Shown here: positions 8,571 to 13,216 of the stretch, in pieces
Numbering within the stretch: the first letter of the stretch is position 1
Layout of the letters: the number at the start of each line of letters is the position of its first letter
From: JBBBNV01 sp037137075
GTDB lineage: Bacteria; Bacillota; Bacilli; Paenibacillales; NBRC-103111
DNA: 64,000 nucleotides
Direction: 5' to 3'
NCBI RefSeq assembly: GCF_037137075.1
Contig: NZ_JBBBNV010000020.1
Coordinates: 26,501 to 90,500, forward strand
Program-made: the position numbers and the translations under genes
The notes under the pieces: generated by a model
Told to the model about the DNA's origin: nothing
The model's database searches: none
What the model saw: the letters and a program-made list of their open reading frames with translations, nothing else

Positions 8571-8804
8571 ATGCGAGTACAGCGGAACCTGACAACCATT
8601 CCGGCAAATAGCACCAGTGTAACGGTAAGCATTGCAACTGTAGATGTGGACAAGGCTTTCCTCGAAATGAGTTATAACACGAATTTGGAGAATTTCCAGT
8701 ACATCCCGCGGGGCGTTATATCATCCCCCACGACAGTTACATTTACTCGGGACGCGTCTACCAGTAGCAGTGTCACGGCGATTGCTTGGCAAGTAATTGA
8801 TTGA
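8571..8804 (+). CDS. Stand-alone paralogue of the tail fibre C-terminal module
   Basis: A 77-residue protein. The start is taken at ATG 8571 because the AGGAGGGG site at 8554-8561 is 9 bases away; an in-frame GTG at 8565 would be too close. Its whole length aligns by eye with the last 75 residues of the preceding fibre: VQRNLTTIPANSTSVTVSI against VQRGVTNISTPAAVSVSI, then V.VDKAFLEMSYNTN, and the ending VTAIAWQVID against LTSVAWEVVEFY. It is probably a duplicated receptor-binding or tip module. It does not look like a frameshift fragment because it has its own ribosome site and start. Confidence 0.7.
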   Translation: MRVQRNLTTIPANSTSVTVSIATVDVDKAFLEMSYNTNLENFQYIPRGVISSPTTVTFTRDASTSSSVTAIAWQVID

Positions 8805-8815
8805 GGAGGGTTTCT

Positions 8816-9136
8816 ATGCGTTACAAATACGCACAAATTGACATGGCAACCGGCGTTTGTTTTTCCATATCGAACTTATCGGGCGAGATTGAGGCGAAAC
8901 ACATGATTCCGCTGGATCCGGATGAGGACGTGCAACTGGGGGACATTTACGTGGATGGAGAATGGAACCGGCCGGAGCCAACGCCGGAACCCGGACCGGA
9001 GCCTGATTTAAGGACCGAGCTGGAGCAGTTTAAAGTGGCCAACGCCGATTTACAGGCAGCAAACAGCGACCTGTTGTTACGGCTTGGCGACGTAGAACTC
9101 ATCATGGCTGAAATCCTTACGGGGGGAGGTGAATAA
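8816..9136 (+). CDS. Small phage protein with proline linker and coiled coil
   Basis: A 106-residue protein starting at ATG 8816 behind GAGGAGGG. Residues 1 to 57 form a compact N-terminal region (YKYAQIDMATGVCFSISNLS, then DVQLGDIYVDGEW). The linker PEPTPEPGPEP follows, then a C-terminal coiled coil (LRTELEQFKVANADLQAAN). Proteins of this plan follow tail fibre genes in many Gram-positive prophages, in the place of PBSX XkdW-like genes. The function is unknown; assembly chaperone or baseplate accessory are possibilities. Confidence 0.6.
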   Translation: MRYKYAQIDMATGVCFSISNLSGEIEAKHMIPLDPDEDVQLGDIYVDGEWNRPEPTPEPGPEPDLRTELEQFKVANADLQAANSDLLLRLGDVELIMAEILTGGGE

Positions 9137-9138
9137 TC

Positions 9139-9327
9139 ATGGCTATGAGTATGCCAAAGGTGCGGATTATTGCGAATGCCTGCATTACTCGTTACGACTC
9201 CGGGGAGCGGAGCATTGAGGACATTGTTGGGAGTTACAATATGGCATCTGTTGATCAGGAGTTGGTACTGGCGCAGATTTACGCCAAACGCCCGGAACTG
9301 GGCGAGTTGAATACAGAGCAAGGCTAA
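9139..9327 (+). CDS. Small phage protein, XkdX-like position
   Basis: A 62-residue soluble, helical protein starting 2 bases after the previous stop with a GGGGAGGTG ribosome site. The sequence (IIANACITRYDSGERSIEDI, then ELVLAQIYAKRPEL) has a pattern I associate with short genes between tail fibre and holin in Paenibacillus-type prophages, the slot taken by xkdX in PBSX. No function can be assigned. Confidence 0.55.
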   Translation: MAMSMPKVRIIANACITRYDSGERSIEDIVGSYNMASVDQELVLAQIYAKRPELGELNTEQG

Positions 9328-9382
9328 GGGCTCCGCATACTGCGGGGCTTATTTTATGCCTATACGACGAGGGGGAAAAGAA

Positions 9383-9679
9383 GTGGACGTAACAGTAATT
9401 GGAGCAATTATTTCAGTCGTGGCGGCAATCAGCGGCATTGTATTGGGGTGGTCCGCTAGGTCGCGCACAGTCCAACAGGATACAGCAGCAGAGGCGGGGC
9501 AGGGGGCTTATCTACGTGCAGACATGGACTATATCAAGCGCGGTGTAGATGATGTGAGGCTGGAGCAGAGGGCCCAAGGCCAAAGGTTTGACACACTGGC
9601 CGAACGTGTGACAAGGGTCGAAGAATCGGCCAAGCAAGCACACCACCGGCTTAATCGGTTAGATGGGGAGCGTGAATAA
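9383..9679 (+). CDS. Small membrane-anchored phage protein (XhlA-like)
   Basis: The start is taken at GTG 9383 because a GAGGGGGA site ends 6 to 7 bases before it; the upstream in-frame ATG at 9356 has no comparable site. The 98-residue product begins with one transmembrane helix (VTVIGAIISVVAAISGIVLG) followed by a long amphipathic coiled coil (DYIKRGVDDVRLEQRAQGQR). This resembles haemolysin XhlA-type proteins encoded beside holins, but the membrane segment is at the N-terminus, whereas XhlA carries it at the C-terminus. It is probably part of the lysis cassette. Confidence 0.55.
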   Translation: MDVTVIGAIISVVAAISGIVLGWSARSRTVQQDTAAEAGQGAYLRADMDYIKRGVDDVRLEQRAQGQRFDTLAERVTRVEESAKQAHHRLNRLDGERE

Positions 9680-9680
9680 G

Positions 9681-9911
9681 ATGGACAACGATATCCTGAC
9701 GCTTGCCGCCCTTGTGGCGGCTTTTGTTGGTGTTGCGAAGCTGCTGGGTATGCCAGTTAAGTATTCATCCATTTTAGCCCTTGCACTCGCTGCTGTGTTG
9801 GTACTTGTACCCAATGATGTGCAAGCCGAGATTATTACAATCAGCACAGTAGGGTTAACGGCTACAGGGGCGTATCAGTATGCCAAAACCAAGCAATCGG
9901 GGGATAAGTAA
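9681..9911 (+). CDS. Putative phage holin
   Basis: A 76-residue protein with two hydrophobic segments (LTLAALVAAFVGVAKLLG and SILALALAAVLVLVP) and a short charged C-terminus (YAKTKQSGDK). It starts at ATG 9681, one base after the preceding stop, with GGGGAG upstream. Its stop overlaps the endolysin start (TAATG). Size, two-helix plan and coupling to the lysin gene indicate a holin that releases the lysin through the membrane. No sequence family was positively identified. Confidence 0.7.
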   Translation: MDNDILTLAALVAAFVGVAKLLGMPVKYSSILALALAAVLVLVPNDVQAEIITISTVGLTATGAYQYAKTKQSGDK

Positions 9912-10570
9912 TGAGCACACAAACTGATTTTATCGCACGTATTGCGCCGTATGCCGTCACCGAGCAGCGGCGGACTGGCGTATTGGCAAGCATCACAATT
10001 GCACAGGGGGCGCTTGAAAGTGGCTGGGGGCAGAGTGCGCCGGGAAACAACTTGTTCGGCATCAAGGGGACCGGTCAGGAACTGACCACCCAGGAGTACA
10101 TAAACGGCAGTTTTGTCACGGTCAAGGACGGATTCCGGGTCTATGATAGCTGGGAGGGCAGCTGCATCGACCACAGTGATTTTCTGGCGGTCAATCCCCG
10201 GTATGCTAAAGCCGGCTTTTTTTCAAGATGCGCGGAGCTGGACTATGCCGGAGCTGCCAAGGCGCTGCAGACGGCCGGATATGCAACGGACCCAAGCTAT
10301 GCAAGCAAACTGATAGGGATTATCGAGACGTATGGCTTGAGCGATTATGACCGCCAGGCGGCGGTACAAGAGGGGGAAACAGACGTGTTGAAGGTTGAAC
10401 ATGATTGGCAATGGAAGCAGCTCGGGGATGCACTGGACGGGCTGTATCGCCTGGGGCTGATTTCAGATTATACTTGGGCGGAGAAAGCTTATAACCGGAA
10501 GCTGACCGTCTCGGAGTTGGCTTGGCTTAATATGATTGTACAGGCACGTCAGGCGGGCGTTGGAGTGTAG
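9911..10570 (+). CDS. Endolysin: N-acetylglucosaminidase with C-terminal module
   Basis: A 219-residue protein translationally coupled to the holin. Residues 1 to about 150 match the glucosaminidase (GH73, FlgJ/LytG-like) fold: IAPYAVTEQRRTGVLASITI, then the catalytic-glutamate motif QGALESGWGQSAPGNNLFGI, then FRVYDSWEGS and YATDPSYASKLIGIIE. Residues 160 to 219 form a separate module (WQWKQLGDALDGLYRLGLIS, then YTWAEKAYNRKL) that is nearly repeated at the end of the host-side protein at 61755. The module probably targets the wall. No signal peptide is present, so export depends on the holin. Confidence 0.88.
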   Translation: MSTQTDFIARIAPYAVTEQRRTGVLASITIAQGALESGWGQSAPGNNLFGIKGTGQELTTQEYINGSFVTVKDGFRVYDSWEGSCIDHSDFLAVNPRYAKAGFFSRCAELDYAGAAKALQTAGYATDPSYASKLIGIIETYGLSDYDRQAAVQEGETDVLKVEHDWQWKQLGDALDGLYRLGLISDYTWAEKAYNRKLTVSELAWLNMIVQARQAGVGV

Positions 10571-10598
10571 TTTTCAAAAGAACAATTTATATGTAAAG

Positions 10599-10618
10599 GC
10601 TGGCTTTGCAAGGCCAGC
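10599..10618 (-). terminator. Candidate terminator of the leftward small-gene group
   Basis: On the minus strand GCTGGC and GCCAGC pair around an 8-base loop and are followed by CTTTACATATAAATTG, a moderately U-rich tail. On the plus strand the same stem is followed by TCGTGG, so it suits leftward transcription better. It would end a transcript coming from the promoter near 11276. Confidence 0.45.
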
Positions 10619-10735
10619 TCGTGGCGGATATCCGCGACCATCCCGGCACAGCGCCGGTAGGTTTCGTCCGCTTCCGCTGCGGACTCATCAGGCGGTCATT
10701 TCCTTAGCGTCCGGATGAGAGCCAGGACGCTAAGG
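10599..10735. other. Array of five consecutive hairpins
   Basis: Five inverted repeats follow one another within 137 bases: GCTGGC/GCCAGC (10599-10618), the palindrome GCGGATATCCGC (10624-10635), CCGGC/GCCGG (10643-10657), GTCCGC/GCGGAC (10666-10684) and the perfect 11-bp CCTTAGCGTCC/GGACGCTAAGG (10702-10735). The last lies inside the 26-codon gene on the minus strand. Density of pairing is far above that of the surrounding sequence. It may be a structured RNA on either strand or a recombination-related site; no known RNA family was recognised. Confidence 0.6.
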
Positions 10736-10776
10736 ATAAGAGCCGCGCCAGCCACGACCCAGAAGACTGTTTCCAT
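10696..10776 (-). CDS. 26-residue single-helix membrane peptide
   Basis: A tiny gene with AAAGGAGAG 5 to 7 bases before ATG 10776. The product is METVFWVVAGAALI followed by more hydrophobic residues and a basic end, RTLRK. This is a single transmembrane helix with a positively charged C-terminus, the general plan of small toxic membrane peptides and of phage lysis regulators. An 11-bp perfect stem (10702-10735) folds over the 3' third of the coding region, and a UUCG-capped hairpin (10795-10810) stands just upstream of the ribosome site. It converges on the endolysin gene. Real expression is likely from the ribosome site; a toxin role is inference only. Confidence 0.55.
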   Translation of the reverse strand: METVFWVVAGAALILSVLALIRTLRK

Positions 10777-10794
10777 GATACATCTCTCCTTTAT

Positions 10795-10810
10795 AGGCCC
10801 CGAAGGGCCT
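10795..10810 (-). other. UUCG tetraloop hairpin in leader of the 26-codon gene
   Basis: On the minus strand AGGCCC-TTCG-GGGCCT makes a perfect 6-bp stem closed by a UUCG loop, an unusually stable RNA hairpin. It ends 4 bases before the AAAGGAGAG ribosome site of the 26-codon gene. There is no U run, so it is not an intrinsic terminator. It may protect a processed 5' end. Confidence 0.5.
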
Positions 10811-10826
10811 GTGTTATTATGAGTCG

Positions 10827-11015
10827 TTAGGCCGAGCATTGCCGCCGACGCGGTTCCAGAGAGTCCAACCTTTCTCCCCTATATACAATCTGCTTGTAAC
10901 CGAAAAAACTGTCACTCCAAGCACATACTGTTGCCGTGCGCTTGTATACGCGCATTACGATGACATTACAATTAAGCGCATTTGACCAGACTGTCATTCC
11001 TGCTTCAATTCTCAC
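10827..11015 (-). CDS. Hypothetical small protein, possible SH3-like barrel
   Basis: The start is placed at GTG 11015 because GGGAGGT lies 7 bases upstream at 11022-11028, giving about 62 residues. The product reads as alternating short strands (GMTVWSNALNCNVIVMRVYK, then RTATVCAWSDSFFGYKQ and a RGERLDSLEP end), a pattern seen in small beta-barrel phage proteins. It has no membrane segment. It lies between two tiny membrane-peptide genes on the same strand and would share their transcript. The family is unknown and its status as a gene is moderately supported. Confidence 0.45.
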   Translation of the reverse strand: MRIEAGMTVWSNALNCNVIVMRVYKRTATVCAWSDSFFGYKQIVYRGERLDSLEPRRRQCSA

Positions 11016-11083
11016 CCTGATACCTCCCACGTAAGCCCGTCGGCAGATTGTATATTCCGAATCAATTATGTTAAGATTGGGAG

Positions 11084-11104
11084 GAGGGAGCCGCTAACTC
11101 CCTC
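11084..11104. other. 7-bp hairpin between small genes
   Basis: GAGGGAG and CTCCCTC form a perfect 7-bp stem with a 7-base loop just after the stop of the 43-codon gene. On the minus strand it is followed by CTCCCAATCTTAAC, which is not a clear U run, so it is at best a weak or partial terminator. Confidence 0.35.
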
Positions 11105-11112
11105 CGAGGAAC

Positions 11113-11244
11113 CTATTTGCGTTTGCCGGGGCGGCGACGTTTTTTGGTTCCTTTTTTGTTTTTCTTGCGGCCACGGCCATTTAATGTGATGATGGCTGTA
11201 ATCAGCTGAACGATGGCCGTAAAGAGTAGCACCCAATCTTTCAT
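11113..11244 (-). CDS. 43-residue membrane peptide with highly basic tail
   Basis: A short gene preceded by a near-perfect ribosome site (GAAAGGAGGTGAAC) 8 bases from ATG 11244. The product begins MKDWVLLFTAIVQLITAIIT, one transmembrane helix, and ends in about 22 residues of which 15 are Lys or Arg (NGRGRKKNKKGTKKRRRPG). This is the general form of the short holin-like and Fst/TxpA-type toxic peptides found in prophages and plasmids of Gram-positive bacteria, but the tail is much more basic than in those I know. It is divergent from an Xre regulator gene with palindromes between them. I am confident that it is translated, and only moderately inclined to a toxin role. Confidence 0.68.
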   Translation of the reverse strand: MKDWVLLFTAIVQLITAIITLNGRGRKKNKKGTKKRRRPGKRK

Positions 11245-11275
11245 ATGGTCTTGTTCACCTCCTTTCTATACTCTA

Positions 11276-11305
11276 ATTATACATTATACACTAGTGTATA
11301 GTCAA
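11276..11305 (-). promoter_or_regulatory. Leftward promoter of the small-gene group
   Basis: On the minus strand TTGACT (11300-11305), an 18-base spacer and a perfect TATAAT (11276-11281). The 16-bp palindrome at 11285-11300 fills the spacer, so a protein bound there would block this promoter. Confidence 0.7.
11285..11300. promoter_or_regulatory. 16-bp perfect palindrome, probable operator
   Basis: TATACACTAGTGTATA is a perfect palindrome between the two divergent promoters. A second inverted repeat, GTCAAT-AGTG-ATTGAC, adjoins it at 11301-11316 and overlaps the -35 elements. The natural candidate ligand is the Xre protein encoded at 11363. Confidence 0.65.
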
Positions 11306-11311
11306 TAGTGA

Positions 11312-11340
11312 TTGACTAAAATTATTCACTTTTGTATAAT
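11312..11340 (+). promoter_or_regulatory. Rightward promoter of the Xre gene
   Basis: TTGACT (11312-11317), a 17-base spacer and a perfect TATAAT (11335-11340), giving a start near 11347 and a very short leader before the AAGGAGG site at 11348-11354. Confidence 0.8.
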
Positions 11341-11362
11341 TAGAGAAAAGGAGGCGGTAGGG

Positions 11363-11563
11363 ATGATTGTTAAGCCGCGGCTAGGTGAGATATTGAAGGA
11401 GCGAGATATGACGCAAACGGCGTTAGCAGAGAAGGCGGGCATCCCGCAGGCAGCGATATCCCGTTTTGATAAGAGTGGACAGCACAAGGATGAGCACCTA
11501 TTTTTAATCGCTCGGGCGCTTGGCTTGGGAGTGGAGGAGTTATTTGAAGTAGAAGACGATTGA
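11363..11563 (+). CDS. Xre/Cro-type HTH transcriptional regulator
   Basis: A 66-residue protein. ATG 11363 is chosen because AAGGAGG lies 8 bases before it; the frame's upstream TTG falls inside the promoter. The whole protein is one helix-turn-helix domain: LGEILKERDMTQTALAEKAG, then IPQAAISRFD, then the acidic end LGLGVEELFEVEDD. It lacks a sensor or protease-cleavage domain, as in Cro-like or antitoxin-like regulators. It is divergent from the 43-codon membrane peptide gene with palindromic operators between, so it probably represses that transcript and perhaps itself. Confidence 0.88.
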   Translation: MIVKPRLGEILKERDMTQTALAEKAGIPQAAISRFDKSGQHKDEHLFLIARALGLGVEELFEVEDD

Positions 11564-11707
11564 TGCTCACATGGAACTGGAGCGCGAACATATGAACAGT
11601 TTTCTCCGACATCGGGGAATTTGTCCGTCAGTAAAATCCATTACCTCTATCCATTGACCGGTATCAAAAAAAGAAGGTCTCCGTTGGGACCCTCGATGGG
11701 CGGATTA

Positions 11708-11735
11708 TTGACAATATCCTAATATATGGTATATT
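11708..11735 (+). promoter_or_regulatory. Promoter with inverted repeat over its -10
   Basis: TTGACA (11708-11713), a 16-base spacer and TATATT (11730-11735). The 8-bp inverted repeat CTAATATA-TGG-TATATTAG (11719-11737) covers the -10 and could be an operator. Only about 60 bases separate it from a terminator. Confidence 0.55.
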
Positions 11736-11741
11736 AGAAGC

Positions 11742-11800
11742 AAATCCGGAAGCACCGGTCAAACAGCTCAGAGGGCTAATCCTCTGAGCTGTTTTGTTCC
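11742..11800 (+). ncRNA. Candidate very short RNA between promoter and terminator
   Basis: Transcription from the promoter at 11708 would begin near 11742 and meet a perfect 14-bp terminator at 11761-11794. The RNA of about 55 to 60 bases would hold a small CCGG/CCGG hairpin and the terminator stem. It has no open reading frame of note. It is supported only by the promoter and terminator pattern. Confidence 0.35.
11761..11800 (+). terminator. Strong 14-bp intrinsic terminator
   Basis: AAACAGCTCAGAGG and CCTCTGAGCTGTTT pair perfectly around the loop GCTAAT, followed by TGTTCCTT. The A run before the stem makes it usable in both directions. Confidence 0.8.
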
Positions 11801-11970
11801 TTAGTCTTGTTTTTAATGATACCACTCGTGTAGTCGAAATGGCGGGTTCATTTTACCAGGTGCTTGGGATATAAGAGCGTCTACCCACATTTATTTTAGC
11901 CCCAAACCAAGTCCCATTTAGCCCCATATGGGTGCATTATTGTGCATTAACTTGCAGTATTGATTAATTA

Positions 11971-12016
11971 AAAAAAAGCCCAGAACCCTTGATAAATAAG
12001 GGTTTTTGGGCTTTTT
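11971..12016. terminator. rpsD terminator, bidirectional
   Basis: A long stem (AAAAGCCCA-G-AACCCTT with AAGGGTT-TT-TGGGCTTTT) with A and T runs at both ends. It terminates the leftward rpsD transcript and shields it from transcription coming out of the prophage. Confidence 0.9.
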
Positions 12017-12043
12017 GTCGTAGTAGCTTGCGCTACAATTCCA

Positions 12044-12643
12044 TTAACGGCTGTAGAACTCGACGATTTGTTTCTCATCGATATCTTGGGACAGCTCGGA
12101 ACGCTCTGGCAGACGGATGTATTTACCTTCCATAGCGGACTCGTTGAATTCCAGGTAAGCAGCAATGTGATGACGGCCGGTGATAGCTTCTTTGATGGAA
12201 GACAAACCGCGGCTTCTTTCACGAAGGCCGATTACGTCGCCTACGCTTACTGTGTAGGAAGCGATATCGACTTTTTTACCGTTTACGGTCACGTGACCGT
12301 GAGCAACGAGTTGGCGTGCGCCTGGACGGGAGTTAGCCCAGCCAAGACGGTATACCAGGTTGTCCAAACGGCTTTCCAGCAGGATCATGAAGTTCTCACC
12401 GGAGATACCTTTCATTTTAGCTGCTTTGTCAAACAGGTTGCGGAATTGCTTCTCGCCCAAACCGTACATGTGACGAAGCTTTTGTTTTTCTTGCAATTGA
12501 ACGCCGTAGCCGCTCAATTTTTTGCGTTGTCCCGGGCCGTGTTGTCCTGGAGGAAATGCGCGTTTCAATTCTTTACCGGTACCGCTCAGGGAGATGCCCA
12601 GACGGCGGCTTAATTTAAATGCAGGACCTGTGTAACGTGCCAA
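12044..12643 (-). CDS. rpsD: 30S ribosomal protein S4
   Basis: The 199-residue product starts MARYTGPAFKLSRRLGISLS and ends DEKQIVEFYSR, the full length of bacterial S4, a primary 16S rRNA-binding protein that nucleates 30S assembly. The start is taken as TTG 12643: GGAG lies 10 bases before it and the family begins MARYTGP. The S4 RNA-binding domain (SRLDNLVYRLGWANSRPGAR and VTVNGKKVDIASY) is intact. It has no Cys zinc motif, so it is the zinc-free form. It is monocistronic, with a strong promoter and a leader of about 190 bases, consistent with S4 autoregulation as known in Bacillus. Confidence 0.97.
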   Translation of the reverse strand: MARYTGPAFKLSRRLGISLSGTGKELKRAFPPGQHGPGQRKKLSGYGVQLQEKQKLRHMYGLGEKQFRNLFDKAAKMKGISGENFMILLESRLDNLVYRLGWANSRPGARQLVAHGHVTVNGKKVDIASYTVSVGDVIGLRERSRGLSSIKEAITGRHHIAAYLEFNESAMEGKYIRLPERSELSQDIDEKQIVEFYSR

Positions 12644-12833
12644 TGTATTCAAACTCCTTCAAGTTCAATTTTAGTGAGTGCGGGAATCCATCGTTACCCT
12701 TAAACGAATGATTTGACTTTGCTTCATCTTGACAAGAAAGATTTCAGCCGCTGTCCTGTCAACAGCAAAATCAGTGAGGGTGAAATCAAACGTGAATCTA
12801 AGGATACGGCTTCCAAAACAGTTATCCACTCGA
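12644..12833 (-). promoter_or_regulatory. rpsD 5' leader, probable S4 autoregulatory region
   Basis: About 190 transcribed bases separate the predicted start near 12833 from the rpsD start codon, long for a single gene. In Bacillus species S4 represses its own mRNA through a leader structure. The length and place fit; I could not confirm the consensus fold by eye. Confidence 0.5.
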
Positions 12834-12839
12834 CTTCTT

Positions 12840-12869
12840 ATTTTATGGGATAAAGAGGGCGGTTGTCAA
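12840..12869 (-). promoter_or_regulatory. rpsD promoter
   Basis: On the minus strand TTGACA (12864-12869), an 18-base spacer and TAAAAT (12840-12845). Confidence 0.75.
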
Positions 12870-13216
12870 GACAGGCGGGGAGTTAATTCGGAGTTCAATC
12901 TATCTTGTTGTACTAGCCGGGGCATCTTAAATCATGCGGCCGGTCGTAAGGGCGGATCACACGGATTTGAACCTGGACCAGCCTGCGCCGGGGCTTTCAG
13001 GAAGCTAACGAATTGCAGCAGATTGCCCGGATCTGACGACGTTTTGCAGCACGGAACAAGCGCGCGGCTTCAAGCGCTCCAACCCCATTTTCACGAACAT
13101 GAAAAGATCGTGCAAGTTTGTGCAAAATGAAGTATTATATTGTGGAAAAATACAAAAACTATAAACAACACGAAACACGTAAGGCTTTCTGATTGAGATA
13201 GAGAGAAGGAGTGCGT
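12870..13216. other. Intergenic region between rpsD and diguanylate cyclase
   Basis: About 350 bases with no convincing gene on either strand. The only signals seen are an AT-rich stretch with TATTATATTG near 13132-13141, a possible -10 for the following gene, and its ribosome site AGAAGGA. Confidence 0.5.

Larger units (their letters stand above)
11564..12043. other. Prophage-host junction region without a protein gene
   Basis: After the Xre stop no convincing gene is seen up to rpsD. The stretch holds a promoter-terminator pair (11708-11794), short direct repeats (TTTAGCCCCA near 11896 and 11919; GTGCATTA near 11932 and 11942) and the rpsD terminator. The prophage right attachment site is expected about here, but its core cannot be fixed because the left end lies outside the window. 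Confidence 0.4.

Noticed and set aside
8320..8804. Diversity-generating retroelement target in the tail fibre repeat
   Set aside because: The two related modules differ all along their length and not only at adenine positions. No reverse transcriptase or accessory gene is in the window.
10624..10635. Restriction-type or recombinase core at the palindrome GCGGATATCCGC
   Set aside because: A 12-bp palindrome alone is not evidence. It is better explained as one of a series of hairpins.
11571..11657. 28-codon frame after the Xre gene (MELEREHMNSFL...)
   Set aside because: No ribosome site, no coupling to the Xre stop in the right frame, and no recognisable domain. It could be a decayed remnant.
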